64,000 bases of DNA from an uncultured Lachnospiraceae bacterium (lineage in GTDB: Bacteria > Bacillota > Clostridia > Lachnospirales > Lachnospiraceae): assembly GCA_934293575.1 (NCBI GenBank), contig CAKQYU010000002.1, positions 310,001 to 374,000 of the forward strand, in the 5' to 3' direction. The notes under the pieces were generated by a model. That model saw only the letters and a list, made by a program, of their open reading frames with translations. It searched no databases and was not told the origin of the DNA. Every line of letters begins with the position of its first letter. Within the stretch, counting starts at the first letter, position 1. Both the position numbers and the translations under genes were made by a program. Below, piece by piece: positions 60,406 to 64,000 of this stretch.

Positions 60406-62856
60406 ATGAGTAAAAAATATACAAAAAGTGGGGAGAACGCTTTAAAGTATGCAAAAAAAATTGCACGACAATTAAAACAGGAATATGTGGGAAGTGAACA
60501 TTTACTGTACGGTCTGGTACGGGAGCATAACGGATTGGCTTCTGTGGTTTTGCTGAAAAACGGAATTGAAGAAGACCGGATTGAAACGGTAATCAGTCAG
60601 TTGATGATGCAGGATACCAATGTTGCATTGGCAGGTCAGGCTGATTTTTCAAAAAAATGTAATCAGATTCTGGATTTGGCATGGCAGGAATCGAAAAAAT
60701 TTAAAATGGAAAAAGTGGGAACGGAGCATATGCTGATTGGTATTATCAAACAGCCGGACAGTGTAGCATTTCGTCTTTTATCAGCAATGAATGTAAATGT
60801 TACGAAACTTTTTTCAGATGTTTTAACCGCAATGGAGTTAGATCCGGCTGCGGTGAAAGCAGAATTGAACAGTATGAAAGCAAAGGAAAAGAAGGGAAAG
60901 TCTCAGACTCCGACGCTTGACCAGTATTCAAGGGATTTTACCAAATTGGCAAAGGAAGGAAAGCTAGATCCCGTTGTAGGCAGAGAAGGAGAGATGCAGA
61001 GAGTTGTGCAGATTCTCAGCCGGAGAATGAAGAATAATCCATGTCTGGTGGGTGAACCCGGTGTTGGAAAAACAGCAATCGTAGAGGGATTGGCACAGAT
61101 GATCGTAGCAGGCGAAGTTCCGGATACCGTATTGGGGAAACGTCTGTTATCTCTTGATATGTCCGGTATGGTTGCCGGTTCAAAATATCGTGGAGAGTTT
61201 GAGGAACGAATAAAAAAATTAATCAATGAAGTGATTTCGGTCGGTAATATAATTTTGTTTGTGGATGAGCTTCATACAATTATAGGTGCCGGTGGCGCGG
61301 AAGGAGCAATTGATGCTTCCAATATTTTAAAACCTGCATTATCTCGTGGCGAAATCCAGATGATTGGTGCAACGACAACGGCGGAATATAGGAAGTATAT
61401 TGAAAAAGATGCGGCATTGGAACGACGCTTCCAGCCGGTAACGGTTCATGAACCGAATGAGGAAGAGGCAATTGCTATCTTGAAAGGGTTAAGACCGTGT
61501 TATGAATATCATCATGGTATAACCATCAGTGATGAGGCAATTGTATCCTGTGTTAAATTAGCACAGCGGTATTTAAATGATCGTTTCTTACCGGATAAAG
61601 CAATTGATTTGATGGATGAGGCGGCAGCAAAGAAAAAACTGACCGTGACGGCGGTTTCTCCGCAGATGAAGGAAATAGAAAAGCAAATTGCACAGTTAAA
61701 CGAAGAGTTGGATTGTGCATTTATGGAAAATGATTTCGACACGGCACATAATGTAAAAGAAGAGATTGAATCCATGGAAGCTTTGCTTGAAAAGGCTGAA
61801 AAAAAGCAGGAACGCAGCAGACGGAACAAAAAACTTGTACTTAATGAGGATGATATTGCAACGGTAGTAGCGGAATGGACAAAGATTCCGGTCAGCCGTT
61901 TGAAAGAAGCAGAATCCAAACGGTTATTGCATTTAGAGGATACACTGCATAAGAGGGTAATTGGACAAAATGAGGCAGTGGAAGCGGTTGCAAAGGCAAT
62001 TAAACGTGGACGCGTCGGTTTAAAGGATCCAAACCGCCCGATAGGTTCTTTCCTGTTCTTAGGACCGACCGGTGTGGGAAAAACAGAACTTTCAAAAGCA
62101 CTGGCTGAGGCTGTGTTTGGCGATGAAAAGGCATTGATTCGTGTTGATATGTCGGAATATATGGAAAAGCACAGTGTATCAAAAATGATTGGTTCGCCTC
62201 CGGGATATGTTGGATTTGAAGAAGGCGGACAATTAAGTGAACAGGTGCGTAAGAATCCGTATTCTGTCATTTTATTTGATGAGATTGAAAAAGCGCATGT
62301 GGATATTTTTAATGTGTTACTTCAGATTCTTGATGACGGACATGTGACAGATGCACAGGGACGTAAGGTGAATTTCAAAAATACAATTATTATTATGACA
62401 AGTAATGCAGGTGCATCGCGTATTATTGAACCGAAAACATTAGGTTTTGCAAATGATACATCCGAGGAAAAAGACCATGAGAATATGAAAAATGGTGTTA
62501 TGGATGAAGTAAAACGTATTTTCAAACCGGAATTTTTAAACCGTATTGATGATATGATTGTATTCCATGCACTGACAAAGGATGAAATAAAACAAATTGC
62601 GGATTTATTATTGTCTGTTTTTGCAAAACGGGTACAGGATCAGATGCAGATTGAATTAAAGTACGGAGCAGCGGTGAAAAATTATATTTTTGAAAAAGGT
62701 TATGACAAAAAATACGGAGCAAGACCGCTTCGACGTGCAATTCAAAATGAAATTGAAGATAAAATGGCGGAGGAAATTTTATCTGGAAATATAAAATGTG
62801 GAGACAAGGTTCGCATTTGTATTGTCAAGGATAAAGTTGTATTTAAAATTGTCTAA
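60406..62856 (+). CDS. clpC: ATP-dependent Clp protease ATPase subunit ClpC
   Basis: The 816-residue AAA+ unfoldase feeds proteins into ClpP. Two N-terminal Clp repeats (about 1-140) precede NBD1 (GEPGVGKTAIVEGL, LFVDELHTIIGAGGAEG), a middle domain with a UVR-like coiled coil (about 400-475) and NBD2 (GPTGVGKTELSKAL, FDEIEKAHVD). The tripeptide LGF in EPKTLGFAND is the ClpP-docking loop, so it is protease-linked rather than a ClpB disaggregase. ATG 60406 has TTGGAGA upstream. The ctsR-mcsA-mcsB genes that usually precede clpC are absent, and no CtsR-type repeat is seen upstream. Confidence 0.92.
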   Translation: MSKKYTKSGENALKYAKKIARQLKQEYVGSEHLLYGLVREHNGLASVVLLKNGIEEDRIETVISQLMMQDTNVALAGQADFSKKCNQILDLAWQESKKFKMEKVGTEHMLIGIIKQPDSVAFRLLSAMNVNVTKLFSDVLTAMELDPAAVKAELNSMKAKEKKGKSQTPTLDQYSRDFTKLAKEGKLDPVVGREGEMQRVVQILSRRMKNNPCLVGEPGVGKTAIVEGLAQMIVAGEVPDTVLGKRLLSLDMSGMVAGSKYRGEFEERIKKLINEVISVGNIILFVDELHTIIGAGGAEGAIDASNILKPALSRGEIQMIGATTTAEYRKYIEKDAALERRFQPVTVHEPNEEEAIAILKGLRPCYEYHHGITISDEAIVSCVKLAQRYLNDRFLPDKAIDLMDEAAAKKKLTVTAVSPQMKEIEKQIAQLNEELDCAFMENDFDTAHNVKEEIESMEALLEKAEKKQERSRRNKKLVLNEDDIATVVAEWTKIPVSRLKEAESKRLLHLEDTLHKRVIGQNEAVEAVAKAIKRGRVGLKDPNRPIGSFLFLGPTGVGKTELSKALAEAVFGDEKALIRVDMSEYMEKHSVSKMIGSPPGYVGFEEGGQLSEQVRKNPYSVILFDEIEKAHVDIFNVLLQILDDGHVTDAQGRKVNFKNTIIIMTSNAGASRIIEPKTLGFANDTSEEKDHENMKNGVMDEVKRIFKPEFLNRIDDMIVFHALTKDEIKQIADLLLSVFAKRVQDQMQIELKYGAAVKNYIFEKGYDKKYGARPLRRAIQNEIEDKMAEEILSGNIKCGDKVRICIVKDKVVFKIV

Positions 62857-62866
62857 AAAGATAAAA

Positions 62867-62895
62867 TTTACTAGCGAAAATATACTATCTATTGT
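62867..62895 (+). promoter_or_regulatory. Possible promoter for the small protein and radA
   Basis: TTTACT (62867-62872), 17 bases, TATTGT (62890-62895). Two TATACT words (62881, 62895) in the same stretch are alternative -10 elements. Confidence 0.35.
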
Positions 62896-63002
62896 ATACT
62901 AAAAATATGTCTAATGATGGAACGAAAAATGTCATGAAAGGATGAATTTTGTTTTCATTTATGGTGGCAGATTATATGGATAAGATACAGGAGGATAAGA
63001 TC

Positions 63003-63413
63003 ATGGCAGTGGTAACGGAGTTGATCAAAGAAGAGAACGGAATGTTGAATTTTGGTAATTATGAATTGGATTCTAAAACCAAATTGGACGGATTTGATTT
63101 TCAGGGAGATAAATATAAAGTTAAGACATTTAATGAGATTACAAAGTTAGAGAAAAACGGTTCATTCGTATATGAATCTGTTCCTGGAACAGCAGTACAT
63201 GATTTCAAGGCTTCGGATGAAGTGATTACATTTACCGTGGAAGGATTGGAAGATTCACAGATTACATTGGAGTTAGAGGCAGGTCAGGAATATCTTGTAA
63301 TCATCGATGGCAATGATACCGGTCTTGTTAAAACCAACCTTGGCGGTAAGCTTAATTTAAGTGTGGAATTAAATCCGGGACAGGTGTCTGCAATTAAGAT
63401 AGAAAAGAGATAA
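63003..63413 (+). CDS. Uncharacterised 136-residue protein
   Basis: The protein starts MAVVTELIKEENGMLNFGNYEL and is beta-rich, with LEKNGSFVYESVPGTAVHDF in the middle and TNLGGKLNLSVELNPGQVSAIKIEKR split over the C-terminal 26 residues. No signal peptide or membrane helix is visible. I recall similar clostridial proteins carrying the label endosialidase, which the sequence does not support: it is far too short. An in-frame TTG-type opening at 62949 is ignored because AGGAGGA at 62989-62995 serves ATG 63003. radA follows 2 bases after its stop, so they are coupled. Confidence 0.6.
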   Translation: MAVVTELIKEENGMLNFGNYELDSKTKLDGFDFQGDKYKVKTFNEITKLEKNGSFVYESVPGTAVHDFKASDEVITFTVEGLEDSQITLELEAGQEYLVIIDGNDTGLVKTNLGGKLNLSVELNPGQVSAIKIEKR

Positions 63414-63415
63414 TT

Positions 63416-64000
63416 ATGGCAAAAAATAAACAAATTTATTTTTGTCAGGAGTGTGGATACGAGTCTTCTAAGTGGCTTGGACAATGTCCGGGCTGTAGGA
63501 ACTGGAATACATTTGTGGAAGAAAAAATTGTAGTAGGCGTTGATAAGCGCTCCACGAAAGTGGAGGCTGCAACGCCTACTAGTATTTTAGATGTGTCAAC
63601 AAAAGAGGATCCACGCATTGGTACTGGCATGAAAGAATTAGACCGGGTGCTCGGCGGAGGTATTGTACGAGGTTCCCTTACATTAGTAGGTGGTGATCCC
63701 GGTATCGGAAAGTCTACGTTATTATTACAGGTATGCCGGAATTTAACGGATAATGGGAATAAAGTATTGTATGTTTCCGGAGAAGAATCTTTACAACAGA
63801 TTAAATTAAGGGCTGACCGCCTGGGTGGATTTGCAAAGGATATGTTGCTTCTGAGTGAAACAAATTTAGATGCGATTGAAGGGGCAATCACAAAGCAAAT
63901 GCCGGAGGTTGTTATTATTGATTCGATTCAGACAATGTATCTGGAAGATGTGGCGAGTGGCGCAGGAAGTGTATCACAGGTAAGAGAAGTGACCGGACGC
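63416..64000 (+). CDS. radA: DNA repair protein RadA, N-terminal part (partial)
   Basis: The first 195 codons of radA run off the right edge. A zinc finger YFCQECGYESSKWLGQCPGC lies at about residues 8-27, followed by a variable linker, then the RecA-like core with GGDPGIGKSTLLLQV (Walker A) and VVIIDSIQTMY (Walker B). RadA is a DnaB-type helicase-like factor that drives branch migration in recombination. The linker is encoded by a large palindrome (63531-63581). ATG 63416 lies 2 bases after the previous stop. Confidence 0.93.
   Translation, partial: MAKNKQIYFCQECGYESSKWLGQCPGCRNWNTFVEEKIVVGVDKRSTKVEAATPTSILDVSTKEDPRIGTGMKELDRVLGGGIVRGSLTLVGGDPGIGKSTLLLQVCRNLTDNGNKVLYVSGEESLQQIKLRADRLGGFAKDMLLLSETNLDAIEGAITKQMPEVVIIDSIQTMYLEDVASGAGSVSQVREVTGR
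63531..63581 (+). repeat. Palindromic element inside radA
   Basis: TAGTAGGCGTTG (63531-63542) is the exact reverse complement of CAACGCCTACTA (63570-63581). Inside, CTCCAC-GAAA-GTGGAG (63550-63565) forms a second stem with a GAAA tetraloop, joined by AGC/GCT pairs. The whole is a near-continuous hairpin of about 21 bp. It stays in frame and encodes radA residues about 39-56, between the zinc finger and the RecA domain. No T run follows. Confidence 0.8.

Noticed and set aside
61512..62270. 252-residue open frame on the minus strand inside clpC
   Set aside because: It lies wholly opposite a clearly conserved clpC, is low in complexity (Ser/Phe/Ala-rich mirror of the sense codons) and has no RBS.
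1..64000. Mobile elements, tRNA or rRNA genes, CRISPR arrays, attachment sites
   Set aside because: None was seen: no transposase or integrase motifs, no tRNA cloverleaf sequences and no regularly spaced direct repeats.

Overview
The window is AT-rich, densely coded DNA from a Gram-positive, anaerobic Firmicute. It is most likely a Clostridia / Lachnospiraceae-type gut bacterium; this is inference from gene content, not a database match. The signs are strong AGGAGG-type ribosome binding sites, TTGACA/TATAAT promoters with 17-base spacers, a phenylalanine T-box leader, an ECF sigma factor paired with a DUF4179-type anti-sigma protein, indolepyruvate:ferredoxin oxidoreductase, a phosphofructokinase with PPi-type residues, SpoIID/LytB and 3D-domain wall proteins, ClpC, and no outer-membrane genes. 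No insertion sequence, prophage, CRISPR array, tRNA or rRNA was seen. The window reads as core chromosome with a few less ordinary islands.

Layout. 1-4.7 kb: the end of dtd, a YhdT/PanF-type sodium/pantothenate uptake pair, a DUF2798-type membrane protein behind an RBS-sequestering hairpin, a VOC-fold protein, a cysteine-cluster protein of unknown function and a DUF3592-like membrane protein. 4.8-6.7 kb: an ECF sigma/anti-sigma operon with a recognisable autoregulatory promoter. 6.7-9.7 kb (minus): cysE followed by an ABC-F ATPase. 9.8-13.3 kb: cheX, guaB and, on the minus strand, a PPi-type phosphofructokinase. 13.3-13.7 kb: a 6S RNA candidate with a structured 5' extension. 13.7-20.8 kb: SpoIID/LytB protein, YihY-family membrane protein, then T-box, pheS and pheT. 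20.8-25.9 kb: a small membrane protein, iorA-iorB-paaK and queA. 26-29.3 kb (minus): tyrA-aroA and an rsuA-type pseudouridine synthase.

29.3-38.6 kb: a secreted SH3/3D-domain wall protein, then a two-component system followed by a four-gene ABC export module (large permease, ATPase, membrane-anchored adhesin-like protein, MacB-like permease). A tandem operator-like repeat lies over the transporter promoter. 38.6-46.8 kb: leuS, prfC, a TPR membrane protein, hflX and a second ABC-F ATPase. 46.8-50.4 kb: a four-SH3 glucosaminidase-type autolysin and a cohesin/cadherin-like surface protein.

50.4-60.3 kb is a purine biosynthesis neighbourhood (purE, purC, purM, purN, purD). Inserted in it is a chaperone pair: a 1148-residue TPR protein with a J-like N-terminus whose HPD motif is replaced by Asn-Pro-Glu and with a five-cysteine cluster near its C-terminus, followed by a short HscC-like Hsp70. 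This pair is the best candidate for an under-described system in the window. 60.4-64 kb: clpC away from its usual ctsR-mcsA-mcsB partners, a small uncharacterised protein, and the start of radA, which carries a striking palindrome inside its coding sequence.
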